Source of the DNA: Bellilinea sp034678705 | GTDB lineage: Bacteria; Chloroflexota; Anaerolineae; Anaerolineales; Anaerolineaceae | Reading direction: 5' to 3' | DNA: 64,000 nt | NCBI GenBank assembly: GCA_034678705.1 | Contig: JAXDBP010000025.1 | Span: 23,071-87,070 of the forward strand | In this document: positions 53,942 through 62,581 of the stretch, piece after piece | Numbering within the stretch: the first letter of the stretch is position 1 | How the letters are laid out: each line of letters begins with the position of its first letter | Notes under the pieces: generated by a model | Database searches by the model: none | The model's input: only the letters and a program-made list of their open reading frames with translations | Told to the model about the DNA's origin: nothing | Translations under genes and position numbers: made by a program

Positions 53942-54016
53942 TCAGTTGAGATACGGATTGCTCTCGATCTCTTCCTGCAGGGTCGTTGCCCGGCCGTGGC
54001 CGGGCAGCAGGCGCGT
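53942..54016 (-). pseudogene. 3'-end fragment of a metallo-beta-lactamase-fold gene
   Basis: This segment encodes TRLLPGHGRATTLQEEIESNPYLN followed by a stop, the same ending as the intact gene at 59965-60600. The DNA of 53955-54016 matches 59978-60039 with one mismatch. Upstream residues do not match the intact gene, so only the last 25 or so codons were copied. The rest of the 478-bp gap 53788-54264 holds only a hairpin and the promoter of the next gene. Confidence 0.8.
53955..54016 (+). repeat. 62-bp direct repeat, left copy
   Basis: Matches the right copy at 59978-60039 with one mismatch (the CGGCCG versus GGGCCG position). The pair flanks the giant beta-helix gene in direct orientation. 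Confidence 0.9.
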
Positions 54017-54169
54017 TCCGGCATAGCCTGTCGCATCGGCGGCGATCCGCGCCGCGCACGCCCGACGGTAGAGCCAGGCAGCACCCGAGACGCCGCAGCG
54101 ATCCGTGTTGAGATTGAATGAGCGCTGACCTGCCGCGGAGATTCTTAACCGATTGTAAACACTGTCTGG

Positions 54170-54197
54170 TTGACAATTGCTTGTCACACTATATACT
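54170..54197 (+). promoter_or_regulatory. Sigma-70-type promoter of the beta-helix gene
   Basis: TTGACA at 54170-54175 and TATACT at 54192-54197 with a 16-nt spacer, the best -35/-10 pair in the window. The leader is about 60 nt and holds the ribosome site AAGGGAGGG 6 nt before the ATG. Confidence 0.75.
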
Positions 54198-54264
54198 TTT
54201 AAGCGGGGAGATATGCAATCAATTGTTTTTGCGCACTTTTCATTTCAACTAAGGGAGGGCAGAA

Positions 54265-57200
54265 ATGGGTAAGATGCCGGCCAATAAAACCTTCTGGGTG
54301 TTGTTAAGCATTGTCTCCATCCTTTTCCTGGGAATCACATACCCGGTTGAAGCTGTGCCTGCACAGCAAACCACACCCTGGCCGATCGAGGTCATTTCCA
54401 CCAACATCACCGCGGATACGACCTGGACGGCTGGAAACGTTTACTACATCGAAAAAGACATCGAAGTCACCGCCGGTAACACCCTCACCATCCAGGGCGG
54501 CGCGATCGTTAAGTTCTTGGTGCCCTTAAATCCGACTCCCGACACGTTGACCGGGCTGACCGTGAACGGGTACCTGCGCTTCGAAAACACCGGGCCAGAA
54601 GATGAAAACCGGGTCATCTTCACCTCCGGCCGCGACGACACGCTCGGCGGCGACACCAACGGCGACCAGCAGCAGACGCTGCCTGCCCCGGGGGATTGGG
54701 ATTTCGTCCGGCTGACTACCTGGGCCGATACCGATCCTGCTTATGAGTATTTGACAATCCGATACAGTAACTGGGGATTGAATTATCACAACACAGGCAC
54801 CCTCTCGCCAAACCCGGTGTTTGCCGATAATATCTTCGCTGAAAACATTTGCGGATTGACCCTTTCGCTGACCGCCAACGGATCGGTCTACGGCGACATC
54901 CATGACAACGCCTTCACCCAGAACCGCTATGGCTTCTGCACCAACAAAAAGACCTCGGCGTTAGGCGTGCTGCTGCCCACGCTGACCTCCAATGAATTCA
55001 ACAATAACTCGATCCTGCCCATCTACCTGTACGGCACATCCTACCCGGTGTATTACGAGAACATCTTTACCGGCTATATTGACCCTGAGAAGAAGCTCGG
55101 CATCGGCCTGGGCGGCGAGTTCAATGCCAGCGGCACGCTGACCATCGCGGACGGGATGCCTTTTGTATTCGTGGCCCCCATGGAAATCAAAGGATCGGCT
55201 GTCACGGTGACCATCCCGGCGGGCGCGGTGTTCAAGGGCATGACCAGGGCGGAGCTTGCTAAAACGACCGATCCGCTGCCCGGTTTGAAAATTACCGGGG
55301 GAGTCAACTTCGAAGCGACTGAGGCGGAACCGATCATTTTTACTTCTTACCGCGATGATTCTGTCGGGGGAGATACCAATGGCGACGGCATCGACACCGA
55401 ACCATTCCCGGGTGATTGGGCCGGAGTGCATTTCGTCGACTCGCTGGCCCCGGGCAGCCCGAATTACACCTTCCAATGGCTGGACTTCCGCTATGCCGTC
55501 AATGGGTTTTTGTATGAAACCACCACAACGTCTGTCGGCGCGCGCCTGCCCACCGTGATCAACGACGTCTTTACTGGCAATTTGAACGGGCTGCGTTTTA
55601 AAGCAGTGAACAACAACGTCAATTCGCGCATACTGCCTGTCATTCAAAACTGCACCTTCAGCGACCAGGGCATCATCCCTGCGGATAAAACAGTGAAGGA
55701 ACCAGGAGTTCCCATCATGCTGGAAAACACGGTGCAGCCCGAATACATCGATAACGTCTTCAGCGATAATTTGCATCCCGCGATCGGGATCACCGGCAGA
55801 TGGCGCTCCGGCGTCACCCTGGTATCCGTGGACGGGCAGGGGCTGACCCCGCTGCCCTACCTGGTGCATGGCGATGTGTGGTTCGGCAACAAAGACATCT
55901 CCGGCGGGATCGACAACTCGCTCACCGTAACCATCCCGGCGGGTACGGTCTTCAAATTCTTTGTCAACAGTTATGATCGGGTTAATGTCCGCTCGAGAAT
56001 CAGCGCCGCCGGGCGATTGCTCCTCGAAAGTACCGCGGAAAGCGCCCCGGTGATATTCACCTCGTATTTCGACAGCGAATACGGCGGAATTACGGCTGGA
56101 GAAAGTGATAACCTCCCATTACCGAAGGATTGGGTAGAGGTATTGGTCTGGCATCCGGAAAGTGACGTCGTCAATGCCGTTTTCCGCTACGGTGAAAAGG
56201 GGCTGCACATCGAGAACAAGAATAACGCCACGGTGCCCCCGCTGAATGTCCCCTTCGATGCGACGATCAGCAACTCGCTGTTCGAGTACAACGATACCGG
56301 CCTGTATTTGAATATCCAGGCGGATTACGACATCATCAGCCTGATCAGCAACAACGTCTTCCAGTACAACAACGTTGGATTGGGAACGTTTGCCAAAGAT
56401 ACATTATCCGCGGCGGATAAAGATAAGGTCAGCGGGTTGTCGCGACCCGTCATGCGCGATAACCAGTTCATCGCCAACACGCTTTTCCCGATTTATCTGA
56501 AGGGCTCCGCGACGCTGGAATTCTACGAGAGCTCAAACGTGATCATGGGCATCCCCTCGCCAAGGAAAGATCCCTCGATTGGCCTGGGCGGCTATTTTGG
56601 CGCGTCCAGTGCGGACCAGAATCCCATCATGTTACCCAAGATCTACGCGGGACCTGAGGCGCCGCTGAACACACAACACGTCCCTTATATGGTTTGGGAG
56701 AAGGCCAACTTCGATTGGTATACAACCACCGTGCTTGGAGGACCGGTAGGAGGGGTCGGCACAGATGAGGGCGGCTTGATTGTCAAATTCAACCAGGGCA
56801 AGGACCTGCATTTTTACGGCAAGTTCACCCTGGCCAGTTACCCGGGCAATCCAAATATCTTCACTTCCTACCGGGATGATTCGGTCGGCGGCGATTCGAA
56901 CGGCACGCCGGCGCCCAATCCAACTCCGGCAAAAGGGGATTGGCTTGGGTTGTACCTGTATAACCATCTGAATGCCCCCTTTGCCCACTCGACCATCCAG
57001 TACTCAGACCAGGGATTGGTAATCTACCAGAAGGGGTCTGACCCCAACCCGGGAACTATCAACTACGAGATTTCATACAACACCTTCCACGACAATAAGA
57101 ACGGTCTGACCTTCTATATCGCCTCGGATTATGATATCACCTCGCGGGTTGCCGATAACGTCTTCCATTCGAATGACTACGGATTTCACACCTTCACCAG

Positions 57201-59799
57201 TACAAGCGCGCCCCACTGCGGCACGTCCAACCCCACCTTGTATTCGAATAACTTCAGCCTGCACAGCCAGTTCCCGTTGTACCTGCAGGGCTCAGCCAAT
57301 CCCACTTACGAGGAGAACGAGTTCTGGGATAACACCCATCCGGCAATCGCTGTCGGCGGGATTTGGGGGCGCGACGCAACCTGGACAAAGGTGCACGACG
57401 ATACCCTGGATCAGGATATGCCATACGTGGTCAAGGATACCCTCACCCAGGAGATTTGTACAATTCCCGAGCCTGCCATTACCATGCCGGAGGATTTGAT
57501 CGTCAGGTTCATGGCGGATAAATATATCTACGCATTTGGCTACTTGAATTTGCTCAGCTCGCCCGGAAGTGAAATTGTGTTCACCGCCTATTCCGACGAC
57601 TCCTTTGGCGGAGATATCGATGCGAACGGTCCGCCGTCCTCTCCGATTTCCCGCAGCGCCTGGAAAACCGTCTGGCTGATCGATTATCCCGGCAAGAACA
57701 ATACAATTCACGATCTTAAGGTGTACTACTCGACGGCTGGAATCGGTCTGTACTACGACGGACCGGAAAACACCCAGACCGCTACGGTCATCGAGCGGGT
57801 TGAGTTCAGAAATTCCAACGCAGGCATCGCTTCAGTTATCGGCTGGCGTCAGGTAGGGGGTACGATCTACGGTGGTCTGGGAAACATAAACGCCACCATT
57901 CGAAACAGCCTGTTTCAAGACAGCGATTACGGTATTTTGACCATTGCACATGACAAATCGATTGGGATAAACAACCCCTTAATAGAAGACGTCACCTTCA
58001 CGAATATCACCAAATATCCCATATTCCTCGGCGGGACATCCGAGCCGTCCTTTGTTGGATTGAACACGATCACTGGCTCGAATGACCGTTTGGGCGCGTT
58101 GGCGGTTGAGCAGCCACTTTCCCAAATCGAGGCGGCTGGTGGGGACGATTTATCCCTGGATGGATTCGACTTACCGGGCAACCAGGCAGCCCTGGCAGGT
58201 ATTCAACCAGGCCGTGCTGCGCTTCTGTCGGCACAGGAACCTCAATCCAGCCTGTCCGCCGTGCCAAATCTTTCCCCGGCGATTGGGATGGCAGGCGCAT
58301 GGAATAATTCGGTTGAGCTGGTTCAGGTCAACGGGGTGCCCTATGCAATCACGGGCAGTTTCCCGTTGACGGTTGTTGTACAAAGCTTTAGTTACAAGCC
58401 GGCTGACAACGTCACGGTTGGGGCCGCGAACGCCTCGAATGCTGCCCTGGCAGTTCCGGCAAACACGGTCTTTAAATTTAGCAAGGACCGCATGCTGATT
58501 GTCAAGGGGACCTTGAATCTCCTCTCGACGAACGAACAGCCGGTCATATTCACCTCGATCAAAGATGATGCTGCTTCGGGCGACACGAATCGGGATGGCA
58601 CGAACACCCGCCCGGCGAAGGGAGATTGGGGTGAAGTCCGTCTGGCTTCCTCCAACAATATTCACGATGCGGTTGTCCGTTACGCTGCCAAGGGATTGCA
58701 TATCTACTTCGATGGGGCGATCAATCTGAATAATGACTCGGATGTAACCCACAGCACATTTATAGAGAACACCGTCGGGCTCAGTCTCAGCGCACTCGAC
58801 AACGGTGATATCCTGGCTGCTATCCTGGATTCGACTTTCAGCTCGAACGGCATCCATATCCAGGGAAATCCCAGCAACACAGGCAAAACCGGGCATTTGT
58901 GTGTCATGGCTCACAATAATGACCTGTTTGGCAAAAAATTGACCCAAAACGGCATTGAAAACAACAACCTGAACGGCGTTTCGCCAACGCTGGTCGAGTG
59001 CCCGACTCCTATCGCCTTTGATGCCACCAGTAATTTCTGGGGGGATCCGACGGGTCCTTATCACGCCTCGCTGAATCCATCCGGGCTTGGCAGTCGCGTG
59101 AGCGACAGGGTTGCTTTCGATCCCTGGCTTGGCGAGGCGGTCAATCCACCGGCGACATACTCCATCAGCGGGAGAATTACTCTGGACACTGCGGTAGGAG
59201 ACGGGCTGTCGGGCGTGACGGTTACCCTCTACGGCGACCTTCCAGACCCATTAACAACAACTACCAACGCTGATGGTTACTACAGCTTCACGGGTTTATC
59301 GGATGGCTCATATATTGTTTCACCATCGCTAAATCCGTATGCATTTACTCCACCCTCGCTTAATATTCTACTTTCCGGCTCAGACGCTCTCGATGCGAAC
59401 TTTATCGCTGTTATTCACATCGGTGAAATTGGCATCTCAGTGAACAACATCACGATGATGCGACCTCTTACCACGGCAAAACAATACTGCAGGTTTATAG
59501 TCTCTTTGGACCAGGCACTTGCGCTTGGAGAGACGGCAAAAGTTGATTTCAACACTTTGGATGGTTCAGCAACTGCCGGTGAAGACTATATCGCCAAATC
59601 CGGGACATTGACATTTTTCGCGGGCAATCCTTTATCGCAAAAGGTCGACGTCGAATTGAAGATGGGCAGCGCTGCGGATCCAGAGGAGTTTTTCACATTG
59701 ATTTTGAAGAATCCCGTGGATGCTTACCTGCTTGTCTCAAGCGGGACCTGCACGATAACCCCTCCCAAACTGCTCTTCGTGCCGATGGTCCTGAAATGA
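54265..59799 (+). CDS. Giant secreted right-handed beta-helix protein with Cna-B-like and Calx-beta domains
   Basis: 1844 residues. A signal peptide (MGKMPANKTFWVLLSIVSILFLGIT) is followed by six modules of about 240 residues. Landmarks are VTIPAGxVFKF, FTSYRDDSVGGDTNGDG (near 119, 359, 597, 866, 1106 and 1429) and PIYLxGSAxPxYxxN...HPAIGxGGxW (near 252, 482, 742, 1003, 1251). Between them are N-rich strands (NVFxxNxxG) typical of pectate-lyase/PbH1 beta-helices; the DxNGDG loops resemble calcium sites. Residues about 1630-1715 form a carboxypeptidase-regulatory/Cna-B-type beta domain, then a Calx-beta domain with DGSATAGEDYIAKSGTLTF. It ends in KLLFVPMVLK. Probably a surface adhesin or polysaccharide-binding protein. 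No helper gene is adjacent. Confidence 0.88.
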   Translation: MGKMPANKTFWVLLSIVSILFLGITYPVEAVPAQQTTPWPIEVISTNITADTTWTAGNVYYIEKDIEVTAGNTLTIQGGAIVKFLVPLNPTPDTLTGLTVNGYLRFENTGPEDENRVIFTSGRDDTLGGDTNGDQQQTLPAPGDWDFVRLTTWADTDPAYEYLTIRYSNWGLNYHNTGTLSPNPVFADNIFAENICGLTLSLTANGSVYGDIHDNAFTQNRYGFCTNKKTSALGVLLPTLTSNEFNNNSILPIYLYGTSYPVYYENIFTGYIDPEKKLGIGLGGEFNASGTLTIADGMPFVFVAPMEIKGSAVTVTIPAGAVFKGMTRAELAKTTDPLPGLKITGGVNFEATEAEPIIFTSYRDDSVGGDTNGDGIDTEPFPGDWAGVHFVDSLAPGSPNYTFQWLDFRYAVNGFLYETTTTSVGARLPTVINDVFTGNLNGLRFKAVNNNVNSRILPVIQNCTFSDQGIIPADKTVKEPGVPIMLENTVQPEYIDNVFSDNLHPAIGITGRWRSGVTLVSVDGQGLTPLPYLVHGDVWFGNKDISGGIDNSLTVTIPAGTVFKFFVNSYDRVNVRSRISAAGRLLLESTAESAPVIFTSYFDSEYGGITAGESDNLPLPKDWVEVLVWHPESDVVNAVFRYGEKGLHIENKNNATVPPLNVPFDATISNSLFEYNDTGLYLNIQADYDIISLISNNVFQYNNVGLGTFAKDTLSAADKDKVSGLSRPVMRDNQFIANTLFPIYLKGSATLEFYESSNVIMGIPSPRKDPSIGLGGYFGASSADQNPIMLPKIYAGPEAPLNTQHVPYMVWEKANFDWYTTTVLGGPVGGVGTDEGGLIVKFNQGKDLHFYGKFTLASYPGNPNIFTSYRDDSVGGDSNGTPAPNPTPAKGDWLGLYLYNHLNAPFAHSTIQYSDQGLVIYQKGSDPNPGTINYEISYNTFHDNKNGLTFYIASDYDITSRVADNVFHSNDYGFHTFTSTSAPHCGTSNPTLYSNNFSLHSQFPLYLQGSANPTYEENEFWDNTHPAIAVGGIWGRDATWTKVHDDTLDQDMPYVVKDTLTQEICTIPEPAITMPEDLIVRFMADKYIYAFGYLNLLSSPGSEIVFTAYSDDSFGGDIDANGPPSSPISRSAWKTVWLIDYPGKNNTIHDLKVYYSTAGIGLYYDGPENTQTATVIERVEFRNSNAGIASVIGWRQVGGTIYGGLGNINATIRNSLFQDSDYGILTIAHDKSIGINNPLIEDVTFTNITKYPIFLGGTSEPSFVGLNTITGSNDRLGALAVEQPLSQIEAAGGDDLSLDGFDLPGNQAALAGIQPGRAALLSAQEPQSSLSAVPNLSPAIGMAGAWNNSVELVQVNGVPYAITGSFPLTVVVQSFSYKPADNVTVGAANASNAALAVPANTVFKFSKDRMLIVKGTLNLLSTNEQPVIFTSIKDDAASGDTNRDGTNTRPAKGDWGEVRLASSNNIHDAVVRYAAKGLHIYFDGAINLNNDSDVTHSTFIENTVGLSLSALDNGDILAAILDSTFSSNGIHIQGNPSNTGKTGHLCVMAHNNDLFGKKLTQNGIENNNLNGVSPTLVECPTPIAFDATSNFWGDPTGPYHASLNPSGLGSRVSDRVAFDPWLGEAVNPPATYSISGRITLDTAVGDGLSGVTVTLYGDLPDPLTTTTNADGYYSFTGLSDGSYIVSPSLNPYAFTPPSLNILLSGSDALDANFIAVIHIGEIGISVNNITMMRPLTTAKQYCRFIVSLDQALALGETAKVDFNTLDGSATAGEDYIAKSGTLTFFAGNPLSQKVDVELKMGSAADPEEFFTLILKNPVDAYLLVSSGTCTITPPKLLFVPMVLK

Positions 59800-59855
59800 A
59801 AAACAGATGAGGATCGGGTGAGCAGCCTCGGGTGCTCATTCAAGAGATCGTTCCA

Positions 59856-59895
59856 AGAAAGCGGGCGCCCCAGGAGAACGGGGCGCTCTCTTTCT
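59856..59895. terminator. Intrinsic terminator after the beta-helix gene
   Basis: A 7-bp GC stem (GCGCCCC / GGGGCGC) with an 8-nt loop, bordered by AGAAAG and CTTTCT so that the arms extend. A T-rich tail follows on the plus strand; it could also act on the minus strand. Confidence 0.75.
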
Positions 59896-59964
59896 GATCC
59901 AGGTACGGCTGCAGGGATTCGTGGAAAATCCATGCTAGCCTGACAAAACGACAAGAATATGGCA

Positions 59965-60600
59965 TTAATTTAGGTAGGGATTGCTCTCGATCTCTTCCTG
60001 CAGGGTCGTTGCCGGGCCGTGGCCGGGCAGCAGGCGCGTCTCGGGCGGCAGGTTGAGCACGTGGTGGTAAATGCTCTCGAGCAATTGCATGCCGCTGCCG
60101 CCGGGTAAATCAGTGCGCCCGACACCGTTCTTGAAGATCAGGTCGCCGGTGATCACGGCGTTGGCCTGCGCGGCGTAGAAGACGACGTGACCGGGCGAAT
60201 GCCCCGGGGTATGGCGCACCTCGACCGGCACGCTGCCAACGTAGAGGATCTGACCGTGCTCGAAGAGGATGGCCGGCTCAGGCAGGGAGATCATGTCGAT
60301 GCCGAAGAATGAGGCATTGCCGCCCGAGCGGTAGAGATCCAGGTCGGCAGGGTGCAGGCCGATCGGCGCAGGCGGCTGGCGCGTTTCGGAGAAGAGCTTC
60401 GCACCGGCAGTGTGGTCGAAGTGGGCGTGGGTCAGCCAGATCTGGGTCAGGATCAATTCATCCTTTAGCAGCGCCTTGAGCACATGATGGCTGTCGAAGG
60501 TCGGGTCGATGACCACCGTCTGGCGGGTGTCGCGCTCGACAAGCAAATACGTGTTGTTGGCCAGGGGTCCGAGCGGGAAGGTGAGGATATCCAGCGGCAT
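59965..60600 (-). CDS. Metallo-beta-lactamase-fold hydrolase (glyoxalase II-like)
   Basis: 211 residues from the ATG at 60600, 4 nt after the MFS stop. The metal motif is THAHFDH (H58, H60, D62, H63), with later ligands in RHTPGHSPGH, ITGDLIF and LPGHGPATTL. This is the short glyoxalase II/YcbL-like form, which hydrolyses thioesters or similar. Last gene of the M24-esterase-MFS operon. Its 3' end is duplicated on the far side of the beta-helix gene. Confidence 0.93.
   Translation of the reverse strand: MPLDILTFPLGPLANNTYLLVERDTRQTVVIDPTFDSHHVLKALLKDELILTQIWLTHAHFDHTAGAKLFSETRQPPAPIGLHPADLDLYRSGGNASFFGIDMISLPEPAILFEHGQILYVGSVPVEVRHTPGHSPGHVVFYAAQANAVITGDLIFKNGVGRTDLPGGSGMQLLESIYHHVLNLPPETRLLPGHGPATTLQEEIESNPYLN
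59978..60039 (+). repeat. 62-bp direct repeat, right copy
   Basis: Lies inside the 3' end of the intact metallo-beta-lactamase-fold gene and matches 53955-54016 with one mismatch. Confidence 0.9.
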
Positions 60601-60604
60601 GAGT

Positions 60605-61765
60605 TCACTCCGGGGTGGGTTGGCGGGCGCTGTCGAGTGCGGGCTGCGGCGAACGTCGGCCAAACAGGAATAAGGAATTGGATAAGATCGCGGCGCCGAT
60701 CAGGATCAACGCGGCCAGATAGACCTGACCGGGTTCCTGCTGGTAGATCGCGCCGGCCAGCAGCGGGGCGAGGACGATCGCCGCGGCGTTGGCGGTCTCG
60801 AGCAGGCCGAAGGCCAGCCCGACCTGCCCGGGATGGACCATGCGCCGCGCCAGCCCGAGCAGCATCACCCGGCTGAGGCGGTAGCCGCCGACCAGAAAAT
60901 ACGCCGGGGCGAAGACCAGCATACTATTGCCCTGCCAGATCAGCAGGGCGAAGAGCGCCACCAGCGGCTGGCCGATGAGGAAGCCGGCCTGGCCCTTCAG
61001 CCCGCCGAAGGCGAGGGAGAGCACCACCACGCCCAGGCTGCCGGCGGTGCCGAGCAGGCCGATCTGTTGCAGATTCAGTCCGCGCTGGTCAGCCAGATAG
61101 TTGGGGGTGAGCGGCTGCGGCAGGAAGAGCGCGAACATGGTCAGCAATGCCAGCCCGGCAAGAGCCAGGAAGCGGCGGTTGGCGCGCAGCGGCATGGACC
61201 TGGGCTGTGCGGCGTGATCGAGACGCGGTGGGCGGCGGATGAGGAAGATGAACAGCGTCGAGAGGATGAACAGGCCGGCAGCCAGGCTGTAGACCTGGCG
61301 CAGGGCGTAGCGCTCCGCCAGCCAGCCGCCCAGGCTGGGGCCGATCATCATGCCCAGGTTGAAGGCGGCCGAGGCGGTGGTCAGCGCGCGCTCAGCCGAC
61401 CAGCGCCCGCGCACAGCGGCGATGTATGAATTCATCGGCGCCAGCGCCGAGGAGGTCAAACCATAAAGCAGGAAGCCGGTGATAAAAACGCCCAGGCGGT
61501 TCGCGGCGGCCATCAGCAGGGCTGCCAGGCTGCCGAGCGCCCAGGTGAGCCACATCAGCAGGCGCGGGCCGCGCCGGTCAGCCAGGTAGCCGGCCGGAAT
61601 CTGCATGATCGCCATGGCAAAGCCCCATCCGCTCAGCACCGCGCCGATCTGCAGCGCATTGGCGCCGAACTGCTGCAGGTAGAGGGTCTGGAAATACATA
61701 AAAGAGCCCTCGCCGATGCCCCAGAGGAACAGTGAGACGACGACGAAGAGCAGGTCGCGGGTCAT
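60605..61765 (-). CDS. Major facilitator superfamily transporter
   Basis: 386 residues with 12 membrane helices and the loop 2-3 motif GYLADRRGPRLLMWLTW. The start GEGSFMYFQTLYLQQFGANALQIGAVLSG resembles drug or sugar-exporter-like MFS proteins. Substrate unknown. Its ATG overlaps the esterase stop as ATGA. Confidence 0.9.
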   Translation of the reverse strand: MTRDLLFVVVSLFLWGIGEGSFMYFQTLYLQQFGANALQIGAVLSGWGFAMAIMQIPAGYLADRRGPRLLMWLTWALGSLAALLMAAANRLGVFITGFLLYGLTSSALAPMNSYIAAVRGRWSAERALTTASAAFNLGMMIGPSLGGWLAERYALRQVYSLAAGLFILSTLFIFLIRRPPRLDHAAQPRSMPLRANRRFLALAGLALLTMFALFLPQPLTPNYLADQRGLNLQQIGLLGTAGSLGVVVLSLAFGGLKGQAGFLIGQPLVALFALLIWQGNSMLVFAPAYFLVGGYRLSRVMLLGLARRMVHPGQVGLAFGLLETANAAAIVLAPLLAGAIYQQEPGQVYLAALILIGAAILSNSLFLFGRRSPQPALDSARQPTPE

Positions 61766-62568
61766 GGGCTGGCAGGATCAGGCGCGGCCTGGTTTACAGG
61801 CCGGTCAGCGCCCTGCAGGCAGCGCTGGATGAATTCGTGGGCGGCCTGGAAGACAATCTGACGGTCAGGCTCGCGGACAATAACATGACCGCTGTTTTCC
61901 ACCCACATCATATGCTTGTCCTGCGTCCCGAGCCGTTCGTAAATGCGCGGCATGTTTTCCGGCGCCACTCCCTGATCGAGGCGGGAGTGAATCAGCAGAA
62001 CCGGCACCTGCACGGACGGCAGGCAGGTGCGCATTTCAGCGAGCAGGTCCTTCAACTGGGTAATGGCGGCGGTCGGATAGTCGGGATATTCGAGGTGGTC
62101 TCGGGCGGCTTCGGGATTGCGCCAGTCCGCGGGGCCTTTGGCGACGTGCGGGATCAGACGCTTGAAGATGGGGAGAAAATTCAAACGCCAGTCGGACGGC
62201 ATGTCGTAAGGGGTGGACATGGCGACAGCGCCGCTGATCGGCAGATAGGACGCGGCGCTGAGGGTGAGCACGCCGCCGAGCGACAAGCCGAGGATGAATA
62301 CATGGTCGCAGCAGCTGCGAAGCTGGTGAAAACCGTCCTCGACCGCAGCCAGCCAGTCGCGCCAGCAAGTACGGGGCAGGTCATCGGGGCAGGTGGCGTG
62401 GCCGGCCAGGCGCGGGGCGAGCACGCTGTAACCGCGCAAAGCCAGGTCCTCGCCCATCCAGCGCATCTCCCTGGGTGTGCCGGTCAGCCCGTGGACGAGT
62501 AGACAGCCGGTGCGGCTGCCCGGGATTAGAAATGGCTCGGCGCCGGGGATGATGAGCGGATTGGGCAT
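61762..62568 (-). CDS. Alpha/beta-hydrolase, carboxylesterase-like
   Basis: 268 residues. The nucleophile elbow GLSLGG (Ser96) is clear, the oxyanion segment is CLLVHGLTGTPREM, the acid is likely the Asp of HSRLDQGVAPENM and the base the His of ENSGHVIVREP. It resembles monoacylglycerol lipase or Est30-type thermophilic carboxylesterases. It follows the M24 gene by 13 nt. Confidence 0.9.
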   Translation of the reverse strand: MPNPLIIPGAEPFLIPGSRTGCLLVHGLTGTPREMRWMGEDLALRGYSVLAPRLAGHATCPDDLPRTCWRDWLAAVEDGFHQLRSCCDHVFILGLSLGGVLTLSAASYLPISGAVAMSTPYDMPSDWRLNFLPIFKRLIPHVAKGPADWRNPEAARDHLEYPDYPTAAITQLKDLLAEMRTCLPSVQVPVLLIHSRLDQGVAPENMPRIYERLGTQDKHMMWVENSGHVIVREPDRQIVFQAAHEFIQRCLQGADRPVNQAAPDPASP

Positions 62569-62581
62569 AACAGTTTCCTGT

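Noticed and set aside
53784..54187. Minus-strand open frames upstream of the beta-helix gene as a complete gene
   Set aside because: Only the last 25 codons match the metallo-beta-lactamase-fold protein; the rest has no family pattern, so I report only a fragment.
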